Assembly (NCBI GenBank): GCA_034509735.1 | Contig: JACGWO010000006.1 | Coordinates: 3,177,001-3,241,000 of the forward strand | Length of the DNA: 64,000 nt | Direction of reading: 5' to 3' | Source of the DNA: Sesamum alatum | Lineage: Eukaryota > Streptophyta > Magnoliopsida > Lamiales > Pedaliaceae | Shown: positions 1 through 12,673 of the stretch, in pieces | Layout: the number at the start of each line of letters is the position of its first letter | How positions within the stretch are numbered: position 1 is the stretch's first letter | Position numbers and translations under genes: made by a program | Notes under the pieces: generated by a model | The model's input: only the letters and a program-made list of their open reading frames with translations | Told to the model about the DNA's origin: nothing | The model's database searches: none

Positions 1-170
1 GCTAAGCAAGGGATCATATACCATAACAGTACCACCCACAAAACCACGGAACTGAGTTCGAATTGACTCCAAAAATACTCTAGGATCCTAAATTGAAAAT
101 CTATACGAATAAATACTATCTAACACTCAGATTAACTAGTATAAATGCCTTACAATACACATTCATTTAC

Positions 171-784
171 CTCTAAAAGCTGCGACAAATCCCAGAATCT
201 GTGGACTCCAGTTAAACTCACGAATGGCCTCATGAACACCACTGTACTCCTTTATCCACAACCTCTGCCCAATTTTCCATACAGCCGATACCTCCGGCTG
301 GCTCTCTTTTACTGCCAATGGTATTTTCTTCCACAAAAACCTTGCACTATTACTATAACAAAAGAAACAACACCAAAAGAAAAAAAAAAAAAGTTGAAAT
401 TCAGCATCACCACTATGTACTCCAAACCCTTCCCAGCACTAAAAACAATTAAAACACAAATAAACATACTGCAATTTGATATATTCGTTAGCGGATCATA
501 AAGAATCAGTCAATTACATGTCATTGATGTAAATGTGACCGAGGAGATGAACAGCGTAGGGCCATTCTTCGTGAAAAGCAACGCCCTCAGATGCAACCTG
601 CGATCGAGAAACAGGCAAAGCAGAAGAGAGAAAATTTTAGGTCACTGAAGGGGATTGATTATAGGTTAAGATAAGAGAATGGAAAATGCTAACCGATAAC
701 CTGGAGCATTAGGGTGTCGCATATGTCGGCAATCTGATCGTACGATTTGAGCGCTAGCGCTTCGTGCACAGCCGTGAAATCCAT
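171..784 (-). CDS. CSN8: COP9 signalosome subunit 8 (5' part, runs off the window)
   Basis: Three minus-strand exons can be read: 784-701, 597-518 and 346-171, joined by GT-AG introns with compatible phases (0 and 2). They give a protein starting MDFTAVHEALALKSYDQIAD, followed by a stretch around VASEGVAFHEEWPYAVHLLG and then ARFLWKKIP. This order and wording match plant CSN8/COP9 as I know it, the small PCI-type subunit of the COP9 signalosome, which removes NEDD8/RUB1 from cullins in the nucleus. About 112 residues are present of a usual length near 195-200; the rest lies beyond base 1. Bases 1-170 look like intron 3. The start was chosen because it aligns with the family N-terminus. The gene faces away from RPL3 and shares its upstream region. 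Confidence 0.93.
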
Positions 785-856
785 CAATGGCGGCGCCGGT
801 GCGGCTCTCGGAGCTCTCCTCCTCCTCTTCCGTCGTGTGTGTGAGTGGGAATTTCT

Positions 857-860
<4 letters not shown>

Positions 861-890
<30 letters not shown>
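861..890. repeat. (CTG)10 trinucleotide run
   Basis: Ten uninterrupted CTG units. On the CSN8 sense strand this is (CAG)10 and lies about 75 bases upstream of the CSN8 start codon, so it probably sits in the 5' UTR. Such a run is expected to vary in length between individuals. Confidence 0.9.
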
Positions 891-891
<1 letters not shown>

Positions 892-950
892 GAGAGTTGG
901 AAAGTCTTCCACTGAACGGTGATGCGGTGTTGGGGAAGAACTGCTTAAAC

Positions 951-1050
951 TGGGCTGGACTTATGGGCCCGGAAGTGTTGGGCTATTTGGACTATAAAAT
1001 TGTTGGGCTTATTGAGTTGGGCCGGAATATGGGCCTCATATTCGGGCCCA
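951..1050. promoter_or_regulatory. Cluster of seven site II (TGGGCC/T) motifs
   Basis: TGGGCC or TGGGCT occurs at about 951, 964, 979, 1004, 1018 and 1030 on the plus strand and once at 1044-1050 on the minus strand. Site II elements bind TCP factors and are typical of plant ribosomal-protein and other growth genes. They lie between CSN8 and RPL3 and could serve both. Confidence 0.85.
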
Positions 1051-1096
1051 ACTCTTAATGGTAACAGAATGTGATTGTGGTTGAAAATTGGAATGC

Positions 1097-1129
1097 TATA
1101 AATATAGAGAGCCCAGTGGAGTAGGGTTT
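1097..1129 (+). promoter_or_regulatory. RPL3 core promoter: TATA box and telo-box
   Basis: TATAAATA stands at 1097-1104 and TAGGGTTT (a telo-box in reverse orientation) at 1122-1129. The telo-box together with upstream site II motifs is the known signature of plant ribosomal-protein promoters. Transcription should start near 1125-1135. Confidence 0.8.
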
Positions 1130-1172
1130 TTCTCTCACGGGTAAAGCCTCAATTCTCCAGCGCAGCTTTCAG

Positions 1173-1207
<35 letters not shown>

Positions 1208-1580
1208 GACAGGTTTGCTGATATGTGCTGCATTTTCTTTGATTCATTTTCAGCTAGATGATTTGAATGTAGGTAGATGTGTAATTGCTATGAATTGCGA
1301 GCATGTGAGACAAGCAGTTGTTAGATTTTTGTAGGAGCAATACAGTGTTCATTTATGAATATTTTGATTAAGTTTGGTGTTTTGGGTTCATTTGTGAAGA
1401 GATTGGATTCGCACATTGTTTTTCATAATCTACGAAAAACTGCTGCTACACATGTGAGAGTTTCTGTATTGAACGTAAAGTGGTAAAATAGTTGTAGTTA
1501 AATTATGCATGTTGGGGTCGGATTTGTTAGTTGTGCCATTTTTCCTTTTTGGAACATTGATGATTGTTTTGTTGTTTCAG
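1173..1580 (+). other. RPL3 leader intron
   Basis: A donor (CAG then GTACTC) at 1173 and an acceptor (TTTCAG) ending at 1580 bound a 5' UTR intron. It begins with a CT dinucleotide run at about 1178-1203. The next exon carries 17 leader bases before the start codon. Leader introns are common in plant ribosomal-protein genes. Confidence 0.7.
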
Positions 1581-1585
1581 AGTGA

Positions 1586-4224
<2,639 letters not shown>

Positions 4225-5044
4225 GAGCTTTCATAGAGGAATTTCTGAGTGATAGTTTTAACTGCTGAATATCATTTTTGCAGACTGATTTTTAGACAGC
4301 TAAATTTATGTTCTGGAGTCGGTTGTTTTGTAAGGTTTCAAACTTACATTTTTATTTATGGAGGTTCCTTTCTTTTTTTTTTTTTTTTTTGATATCGATG
4401 GAGGTTCCTTTCTATGACATGCTTTTCGGGGCAAATTATGCATCAAATCAATTTGGAAATTCTGTCTTTTCTTTGGAGAATCCTCTATGATAGCTCAATT
4501 TGAAAGCATTAGGGTGTCAAGTTAAGTTTACGTATGAGATTTTATAGGTTCATAAATTTTATAAGATGTTTTTTGAAGTTATCAGAGAGTAAATTTTATT
4601 TCAAAGAATAAGACGGCTGAGCTTATTACTGATGTTAAATTCGTAGTTGATTTAAGAAAAATGAGTTAATTTGTTAAAATTTTTAAACAAGAATTTCCTT
4701 TAACAAATTAGAGTGATTGTAAAAAGTAAAGGGGATAATTTCATAAAATCTCCATGTATTATTGAAAATCTACAAAAAGCCCCCTCTGTAAAAATATAGT
4801 TTAAAAATTCTTTATATTTTTAAAAATATTGCTCACTTGCTCCTCCATTAACTATCACTAACGACGTTTCGTTAAAAATTTTGTTCAATTGGCCGTTATG
4901 CTCTTATTTGTTCTATATTATTATTATTTTAACAATCGTTAGATTTCTCTTAAGTATATAATAACCGTTGGATCTAATCAACTTTTAACAATCATTAGAT
5001 CTTGTGGTTTTAAATAAAGGGTTTAGATTTCAAAGATCTTTTAA
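4225..5044. other. RPL3 3' region and unassigned AT-rich DNA
   Basis: The first 250 bases or so should hold the RPL3 3' UTR, including a T-run near 4373-4390. The rest is AT-rich with no supportable gene. Phrases such as 'ataatttcataaaatctcc' near 4735 resemble the terminal sequences of the TIR elements found elsewhere in the window, so a decayed copy is possible. Confidence 0.5.
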
Positions 5045-5053
5045 TATGTTTTA

Positions 5054-5828
5054 GGGATAATTACATTTCCCTTCCTTGAAATTTGGTGTAATTACATTTA
5101 AATCTCCTGTGGTTTGGGAAATTATGCCTAGTCCCCGTACTTTTATTTCCATCTAACAAATAGATCATTCAATTAATAAAATTGACAAAATTTGCTGATA
5201 TCAATAGAAAAATTGAATGAAAATTCGTTTTTGCCCTTGATTGACTTATTGCAAGTCAAATAACAATATTTTTTTTTTATCAAACTACCCTTATACATTT
5301 CACACATGTGAATTTGTTCTTATAATTAAATTAAATTATAAGAATAAATAGTGTAATATATTTAAAGTATTATTATATTAAATAATTATTAATTAATAAA
5401 TAAATTAGATAGGTCAAAATAAATTTAACTCTTAACATATATATACACTATATTATGTAATATAACTAAATATTCTAGAAGACATATACTGTAGTAATTC
5501 AATCGTACAAATATATCACTATGATAACATAAATATAGTATTTATATCCCTTGTGATATTTTAATAATAGCGAAAAATATTCCCTGCATTTTTTTCTTTT
5601 TAGTCTAAAGCATATATAGGGTGCCGTTTTTGTCTTTCTAGGGTTTCAAATTTTCATGTTCTTTTTTAGTTTTCTTAGCCACATATTATGGGTAAATGGT
5701 AAATTTGATTACTTTTGTTAAGGAGTCTTGACATCTTTTATAACCAAGGATACTAAGTATAATTTTTCAAACCAGGGTGTCTACGTGTAATTATACCAAA
5801 CCTCAGGGGAGGAAAGTGTCATTATCCC
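5054..5828. mobile_element. Non-autonomous TIR element (MULE-like), 775 bp
   Basis: The left end GGGATAATTACA and the right end TGTCATTATCCC are inverted repeats extending about 50 bases with some mismatches. The flanks are TATGTTTTA (5045-5053) and TATATTTTA (5829-5837), a 9-bp target duplication with one difference. No coding capacity is seen. The interior resembles the element at 23670-24216. A 9-bp duplication suggests Mutator-like mobilisation; that classification is inference. Confidence 0.75.
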
Positions 5829-5837
5829 TATATTTTA

Positions 5838-6900
5838 TGTGTACAATATATATAATAATATAAAAATAAATAACTAATAATGTCAAAATATATAAATCAG
5901 TATAATACATAATAAAGTATATAATAATTCAGAATATTATAATTAAAGTCTAAAAAAAAAGAATATATATATACACATATATATTCACAAAAAGTTAACA
6001 TTATATTGAATATTATACATTCAATTCAGAAAAAATATAATTAAGTGTAAAGAAAATATAACATTATACAAAATATTATACATACAATACAAATAGATAC
6101 ATATATACACAATAATTTTGAGAGGGGCCTCCAATTTCTTGGAGCATCTCTAATTCTTTAATTTCTTTCTTGTTCTTGCATGGCTGTGTTTATGGCCCTT
6201 TTCTTTAATATGTAGTTTGTATTGTCCAAGAATTCTTAGCAGTACCCGAGGTAAGTACTTCTTGAGTGATGATGCATGCTCTTCAGCTAATTAAGCATCA
6301 TTCTTGTTTTCTATGTGGGTAGATAATTTTGACATTTTCTTGAATGAATAAATTTATATATAGGCAAACCCTCACGTTTTTTTTCGTGGGATAATCACAT
6401 GTGATGGTACGAAAAATAGTCGGGGGTAACTACTAAAATAATATAAATCATTACATCATAATATGTCTCTTTTTTCTTCTCCCTCTCTCAATGAAAAGTG
6501 TAGCATATTTATGCTAATACAAATCTAACGTTAATTAAAGTAGGTAAGAGTAAAATACTATTTTTTTCCTTACCTACTCACTATCACACGGCTAGGATTT
6601 TTTTGCCGATGCCATTACAGTAATTCGCTACATCCACATCAATTTGGTAAGTCAACCTTTCCCTTTTAATTTTTTTTCTTTCCTTCTTCGACTCCTTCTT
6701 TTTTAGTAAAGTCAACATTTTATTTTCTTTTTTGAAATATTTCCTTCTTCAACACCTTCCTTTACGGCGGCGACGACTGACCATAGCAGCAATCACAATT
6801 AAACAACTTAAAAAGGGTTACAAAGAAATCCATGGTGGAATTCTTGAAAATAATCAGTTGAATTAATTTTGGAGAGGACGTCAAATAATTTAAATAGGTC
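5838..6900. other. AT-rich intergenic DNA
   Basis: No gene, RNA or intact element could be supported. The stretch is dominated by AT-rich microsatellite-like sequence, with more mixed sequence after 6120. Confidence 0.5.
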
Positions 6901-6949
6901 CATGAAAATACTTGTCTCTTTTAAGTGAGCCATCGCCGCTTGCTCGGAA

Positions 6950-7520
6950 GAGGATTGATAAGACACAATTTAATGCTCCTATGCACGTTTATTTTGAGTG
7001 TTTTGGAAGGATTTTATTGCATAGATCTTTGAATAATCCATATTTTGAATGTAGGAGTTCTTATGACAAGTTTTGAAGAAAATAGAGTTCAAAAGCCGCA
7101 AATGAAGTTGGAAAATGATCAAGGGAAAATAAGACAAAACAGAGTTGAGCAACCATTAAGACGTGATCTCGCCTTAAGGAATGTTCGAGTCTGTCTGCAC
7201 AAAAGTGGGCAATTTGGAAAAAAAATTTACTGCGATTTATTTCCTTTTCCAGACTGCAAGTTAGAAGGCAAGAGGAGCATGTTTTTGAAGCTATAAAAAG
7301 GGGTCTTAATGCTGAAAATCAGTATCGAATTTCAAATTTGATCACCCTCTTAGTTTAGATCATCTTTCCCCTTCTCCTTTCTTTTATTTTATGTTTTGCT
7401 CTAGAATTTTAAATTTTTCTACACACATGATGTGTAACTAATTTTATTCTGATTCGAGGGAAACTAGAATCCTCTAGAAACGTTCACATCATATCCTTCA
7501 ATCAGAGCGTGAAAATGTGG
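6950..7520 (+). mobile_element. Possible LTR or short retroelement remnant
   Basis: A TATA box (TATAAAA, 7292-7298) followed by a pyrimidine-rich tract is embedded in non-AT-rich sequence unlike its surroundings, as in plant LTR promoters. An 83-codon open frame at 7045-7296 has no recognisable domain and is not called as a gene. No terminal TG/CA pair or target duplication was found. Confidence 0.25.
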
Positions 7521-8018
7521 TAAAACCATTTAAGCCTTGAATTTTTCATTTGTCATATCGATTGAAAAAATTATTAAATTATTAGAATTTTAAATCATAT
7601 AAATAGAGTTTTTACTTTGAAAGAGGGGCAACGTAGCGTCAACTATATAAAAAATAAAAGTGAAATACTAACAAAATTATAAATATATCTTCGATCGAAT
7701 GTTAATGGATTTGTCTTTTGGTATACCGTAGCGAATTCAATTGGACAACATCAATGAATCAGAGTCCCAAAAATCTACAAACCTCAGACTCCAATTTTCC
7801 TTTTTTTTTTAAAAAAAAAAATGCGTTGGAGAGAGTGAGTGGGAGTTGGGTTTCGCTTTAGAAACAGCTCAAACCCACGTGGGGTGACAGTGGGAATTCA
7901 CTTTTTGTGAATTCTCCATTTTTTTTTTAATAATTAAGAGAAAAGAAGACGGGGAGTGGGAAGTAAGGTCGGGTCAAGTTTGTTTGAAATAAGTCAGGTC
8001 GAGTCGAGTCGAGTCGAG
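7521..8018. other. Intergenic DNA ending in a GAGTC pentamer repeat
   Basis: No gene is seen. A T-run followed by an A-run lies near 7801-7822. A short tandem GAGTC repeat at about 7999-8018 lies directly after the duplicated LEA_2 exon remnant. Confidence 0.5.
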
Positions 8019-8076
8019 TTAGATAGTGAGACCATCAAATCCGCACTCGTATATCAAGGCTTGCTTTTGGGTCCGG
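8019..8076 (-). pseudogene. Duplicated copy of the last coding segment of the LEA_2 gene
   Basis: Directly beyond the LEA_2 stop codon the minus strand repeats its final segment: it reads KQALIYECGFDGLTI and then TAA, against KQALIYKECGFDGLTV and TGA in the active exon. Most differences are at third codon positions; one codon is missing. No acceptor site or upstream exon of its own is visible. It is best read as the tail of a former tandem gene copy, or less likely as a local exon-end duplication. Confidence 0.75.
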
Positions 8077-10767
8077 TCAGACGGTGAGGCCGTCGAATCC
8101 GCACTCCTTGTATATTAGGGCTTGTTTTCTAGGGCTGATCCCTATTGTACAATCCACCGATACCTGCCCAACATTCCACATTTCTCCATCACACACACAA
8201 ACTACAAACAATCAATCGTGCGACAAATATAATTCACTCAGCAAATAATACACTTGAATTTAGCTTAGCCCGTTCTGAACCAATATTTTCCTCCTTTTGT
8301 AGCAATTCTATAACTAAGCTACCGATATCCTCTCACATGTCAAACTTAGATTATATTCATGCTGCATTTAGTGTTTTATACACTGAATTTATGAATAATT
8401 ATCGCATACATTTCATTTTCAAAAAATAGAGTCAGATGTATTATACATTACAGAACTATCAAATCTCGCAATCATTACTATTCAAACCACATTGGTTTTG
8501 CTTTTTTATTTTAAAACAGAAATGGGAAAAGTTTAATTTTATATAGTATTTTGGAGCAAATTTCTAAATTATTTGCCAAAATGATCAAAAGAATCCAAGA
8601 AAATTTGAAGGGCCATGAGACCTTAAATAATGGCATAGGCCACCTACATCATATTCACATCAATAATTTTCAAGAAACCAACAAAACAAAGTGTACATAA
8701 GTGGGCTCAAGAAAATAAAAAAGTTTCTTTTTCTTTTTTTTTTTTCCTTTAAAAATGATAAATTGTGGGAGGAGGTAAAGTACAAATTTAAAGCAGAAAT
8801 GAATAAGAACAGATAGAAAAGTGCTAGTTAGGGGGTTGTTTGTGGGGTAGGGGGGGGGGGGGGGGTAAAAACAGGGAACAATCTAGGGAGATGCTAACTG
8901 CACGGTGGGGGGACAAGTGCTTGGTGCTACACGAAATGTTGGGTTGAGGAACACGAGAAAGGAAAAATTACACTTATGGTCCCTCAAATTTGTCAGGTAG
9001 GACACTTTGGTCCATGGAGTTTGTCATTACATTTTGATTTTCAAAAATTAAAAATAGGGTCAATATCTCTATTAAAACAATGATGAAGATATGAAGTTGG
9101 TTTATGTTTGATGTGCAACGAAATAATTACAAATTGGTCCTGTAAAAATGGTTGGTTTGTAATTTTGGTCCCCTAAATTTGACCCCTTGAAAAATTTAAA
9201 TGTGTAAGAGACCAAAGGGGTAAATTATGAATTTGAAAGACAAGACTAAAAAATTGCATTTTTAATCCCAAAATATAAGATTGCATTTGAAGTGAAGGAT
9301 TTAAAATTGTTTGGATATTCTAAATTTGAAGTATTATAAATCATTCCATTTTAAGTTTAAACTATATTTTGTTAAGTATTAATAAATTTTAAATTTTTTT
9401 CAAATGGAATAATTCTTTTTTCAAATTATTCATTCAAAACCAAATCCATCAATCCAAATGCAACCTTAGACTGCATTTGGATTAATAATTTTGAATTTGA
9501 GAACTAAGACTCTATATTAGGAAAATTATTAAATTTATCACTATTCAACAAAAAACAGTTTAAATTTAGAATGAAAGGATTTTTAATTTTATGAACTTAA
9601 AATTATTCATAATCCGAATGTAGCTTCGGATTTATTTGGATAATTATATTTTATCATAATTTGAAATCCTTCAACTCTCATTTTGAACGATATTTTCTGA
9701 ATTATTATAAATTTCATTTTTCTTTTAATATGGATCATTTGAAATTCTTTTCTTAAACTTTTTTCAAGCCCATAAATTCTTGCATCTAAATAAAGCTTTT
9801 GAGAACTTGAATTTCATATATATATATATATGATATATTTCATAAATAGTAAACCCCAAATTAACATTGATAAAGCTATTTATTTCCAAAAATGTAGTTT
9901 TGTTTTTTTACATTAAAAGGAACAAATGAAAATCTAAAGCCCCAATCACTTAAAAGTGATGAAACTGTATGAAACTGTATATACCTAACAGCAATCATCA
10001 CCAAATTCACAAGGTCATGCTGGTGCATTTTAGCAAGGATGTACCACAATGCGCATGGTAGCACACCCCATAGTAGGTAGGCCAGGAGCGACAATGCACA
10101 GAGAACAGAGGCCAAGAAATCCAGAAAACAATCGTGATAATGAAAGAATGCATTGCTAATGATGGGTTTAAGCTGAGTGGTGAGAGCTAACCTGCACACC
10201 GGGTGACGTGAACCCCAGAATCCGGATCTTAGCCCCGACGTCACCGACGACCCGCATCTCGACCCGGTCGTTCAGCGAAGCATCTCTTAACAAATCGGCG
10301 GCATCGGCTTGCAGCAAGTTGAACCGGTCGACGACGATGGTGGTCTCGATCCGGCGGACGCTGTGGGCGGGTTGGAAGAATCCGGGAACGACGCCGCGGC
10401 CGAGGGGTATGCCGCGGTACATGACGGTGAACGTGGACTCGCGGTACTTGATTCCCACCTTATTGTCGTTGGCGGCGGTGAAGAGCATGCGGATGATGAG
10501 GGAGACGGTGGCGGAGGAGGCGGTGGTGGGGCTAATGCCCATGTACTGAACCCCGACTTGCTGGAGCTCGAATTCGGGCTTTTTGGGTTTGACGGCGAGG
10601 ACGACGACGAGCACGATGGCGAGGATTAGGAGTGCGAGGAAGGAGAAGAGGAGGAAGAGGCAGCAGCAGCAGCCGCGGAAGGAGGCGGAGGACGACGAGG
10701 ACGACGAGGGAGGGTAGTAGTGGTGGTGGGCGCCGTTGGCGGAGGTGGTGATGGGTCTGGAGGTCAT
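8077..10767 (-). CDS. LEA_2 / NDR1-HIN1-like membrane protein, AT2G01080 type
   Basis: Exon 1 (10767-10192) and exon 2 (8163-8077) join in phase 0 across a 2.03-kb intron with GT-AG ends and encode 220 residues. The N-terminus is serine-rich (residues 21-29), followed by a cysteine patch (GCCCC, 32-36) and one hydrophobic segment at about 37-59. A KPKKPEF junction leads into an extracytoplasmic LEA_2 domain (about 65-200). Exon 2 gives VSVDCTIGISPRKQALIY and ends ECGFDGLTV, the family C-terminus. The Arabidopsis relative AT2G01080 has the same order. LEA_2/NHL proteins are membrane-anchored and often linked to defence or stress, but the role of this one is not known. An in-frame upstream ATG at 10839 would add 24 residues; I prefer 10767 because it matches the family start. 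Confidence 0.88.
8164..10191 (-). other. Large intron of the LEA_2 gene, with repeat DNA
   Basis: The intron holds a G-run of about 16 (8850-8865) and AT-rich sequence. A stretch at about 8955-9260 contains several 'ttggtcc/ggtcccc' phrases typical of the Mutator-like TIRs elsewhere in the window, but no clean terminal repeats or target duplication. Repeat insertion probably accounts for the intron's size. Confidence 0.55.
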
Positions 10768-11270
10768 TATTGGGGTAGTGAGTTTTGTTGGGAGGAGAAT
10801 TTGGGGGGAAGCTGGGTGAAAAAGTGAAAGGCCCACCACCGCCCACGGCAGCGGCCACCGCTTTTGGCTACTTTAATCTTTATTCTCTGCGTGTCTTTCT
10901 CCTCCAGTTTGGAGTGGAATTAGTATTAAAGTTGAGGAGGTTTTGGGGAGTTGCTTGCTTTTGAAGAGAAAGAGGGGAAGAAATGAATTGCTTGCCAATC
11001 AGAAAAGGCAGCACGTGACTGAGAGTGGTTGCTGAGTATGCTATCATCTCTCTCTCTCTCTCTATATGATATGATATCTCTTCTCTTTTAACTTTGTTGG
11101 ATAAATTGTGAAAATTTTAATCCGAATCTAATTTGGTTGAATATAAAGTAATTATATGGTAAGTGTAATACATTTATTGTATGATTGGTGTACATTTATA
11201 AAAAGTGAACAATTACATAGCAAGTATACCACACTTGTTCTGTTATTGGTTTGATTTGGTCAGACTTGGT
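10768..11270. other. Upstream region of the LEA_2 gene
   Basis: This should hold the 5' UTR and promoter of the minus-strand LEA_2 gene. A CT run followed by repeated ATATG units lies at about 11046-11080, and CACGTG (a G-box core) lies near 11013. Nothing else can be assigned. Confidence 0.4.
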
Positions 11271-11289
11271 CCATACAATTTTTTTTTGA

Positions 11290-11985
11290 TAAATTATTTG
11301 GTCCTTGAATATTTTGAGACACGATTAATTTCTAATTTTTTTAAAAATACTTTGATTTTGGTCTAATGATTGAAGTTGGAATTAAAATTAAAGAAATAGG
11401 AGGACATGACCGTGTTGTAGAACACAACATGGCTGTGTTTGAGAACAAGGCCGTGCTCTCGAGAAGAATGAAGTTGGGTGAAGAGAGGGGGGCAATGGCG
11501 AAAAGAAATGAGAGGGGGGAGATCTCACCGACGGCGGAGCGGACGAAGATGGGTGAGGGTGAAAAATAATCGTCGTGGAGTGGACTTTAGAGTGATGGTT
11601 GTGCAGCGGCGAAAGGAAGGTGAATGACGGGGGAAAATGGGGAGAAGTGAGAGAGGATTGGGGGCAAGGGTTTTGTAGGCGGGAGAAAATCGAGAAGTGG
11701 TCGATGGGAGGCCGATTGGCTATGGGTAGGGATGCAAAATGACCAACGTTGGATGGACTCTCAGATTGTGTTAGCGGGCGTGGCGAGATATAATCGCACT
11801 GGGACGAATTTAGAGGAGGGAGAAAGTGGACCTAAAAGCGGTGGATTTGAAGAACACGGCTAGGCCGTGTTGATAAACTCTTTAACTATAATTTTAACGG
11901 TTGGATAAAAATTGTAACATTTTTAAAAAATTAGGGACCAAAATTAATTTTGGCCCCAAGTATAGGGACCAAAAACATAATTTAC
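11290..11985. mobile_element. Probable decayed TIR element with 'ggtcc' termini
   Basis: The left end (GATAAATTATTTGGTCC) and the reverse complement of the right end (GAGTAAATTATGTTTTTGG) are similar, and both continue into 'taattttttaaaaat' phrases. The middle is unusually rich in GGAG/GAGAG and contains the matching phrases 'gaccgtgttg' (about 11409) and 'ggccgtgttg' (about 11861). No clean target duplication is visible. Confidence 0.4.
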
Positions 11986-12311
11986 TCTATTTTAGATCAA
12001 GCTCATTAAAGTCACATCCATTGCAGGAGTATTTGCAATAAGTTCTGTTTTTATGGTGGAAATAAGTTTGAGAAAAGTTGCAAGTCAAGTAATAATAAAA
12101 GTTAAGAGTGTTTGAAAATAAAAATTAACAGTGAAAAAATATTGAATTTTGAGCGTTTGAAAAAAAAAAACAATTTATACTTATATAAGCACAGGAACTT
12201 GAGCTCAAAATACCCCTATGGGAAATTTTGCGTTCAAACCTAGATAGATGCGTGAGTGTATAGGGTACGTGCATTAAGCAAAAAGAGATAATAATATTTA
12301 AACCTCAAAAA

Positions 12312-12575
12312 AGAGATAATTACATTTAAACTCCATGGCTTATGATTCGTTCACACTAAATATCATTGTCTTTTGCATTGACTTTTGCATAATTACAGAA
12401 ATCACCCTTGACACTCATAAAGTAGAGATAGTTTATGTAATGATATTAAATTTTTATGTATGTAAGTGTAATATTTTTAAAAGTATAGGTAATTTGTAAA
12501 TAATGTCAGTGTTTCATTTTGACATGATAATTTATATAAACAGATTATAGATCAGGGTTGTAGATGTAATTATCT
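12312..12575. mobile_element. TIR element related to the copy at 25450-25729
   Basis: The left end AGAGATAATTACATTTAAAC and the right end GATGTAATTATCT are inverted. Interior phrases such as 'aaacagattatagatcag' match the copy at 25450-25729. The flanks are A-runs, so the target duplication cannot be judged. Confidence 0.6.
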
Positions 12576-12673
12576 AAAAAAAAACACAAAAATTCCATTA
12601 CCAAGAATAACAAAGAGGAAAAAAAGTTATCTATAGCTACCAAAAAAAAAAAAAAAAACAAACTATATACACT

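Noticed and set aside
7045..7296. An 83-codon open frame on the plus strand
   Set aside because: No domain, no conserved wording, and it overlaps a TATA-like signal in what looks like a retroelement remnant.
8955..9260. A further TIR element in the LEA_2 intron
   Set aside because: The 'ggtcc' phrases are suggestive, but I could not align the two ends or find a target duplication.
10208..10629. Plus-strand open frames opposite LEA_2 exon 1
   Set aside because: They are antisense shadows of a GC-rich coding exon, rich in simple acidic or arginine runs.
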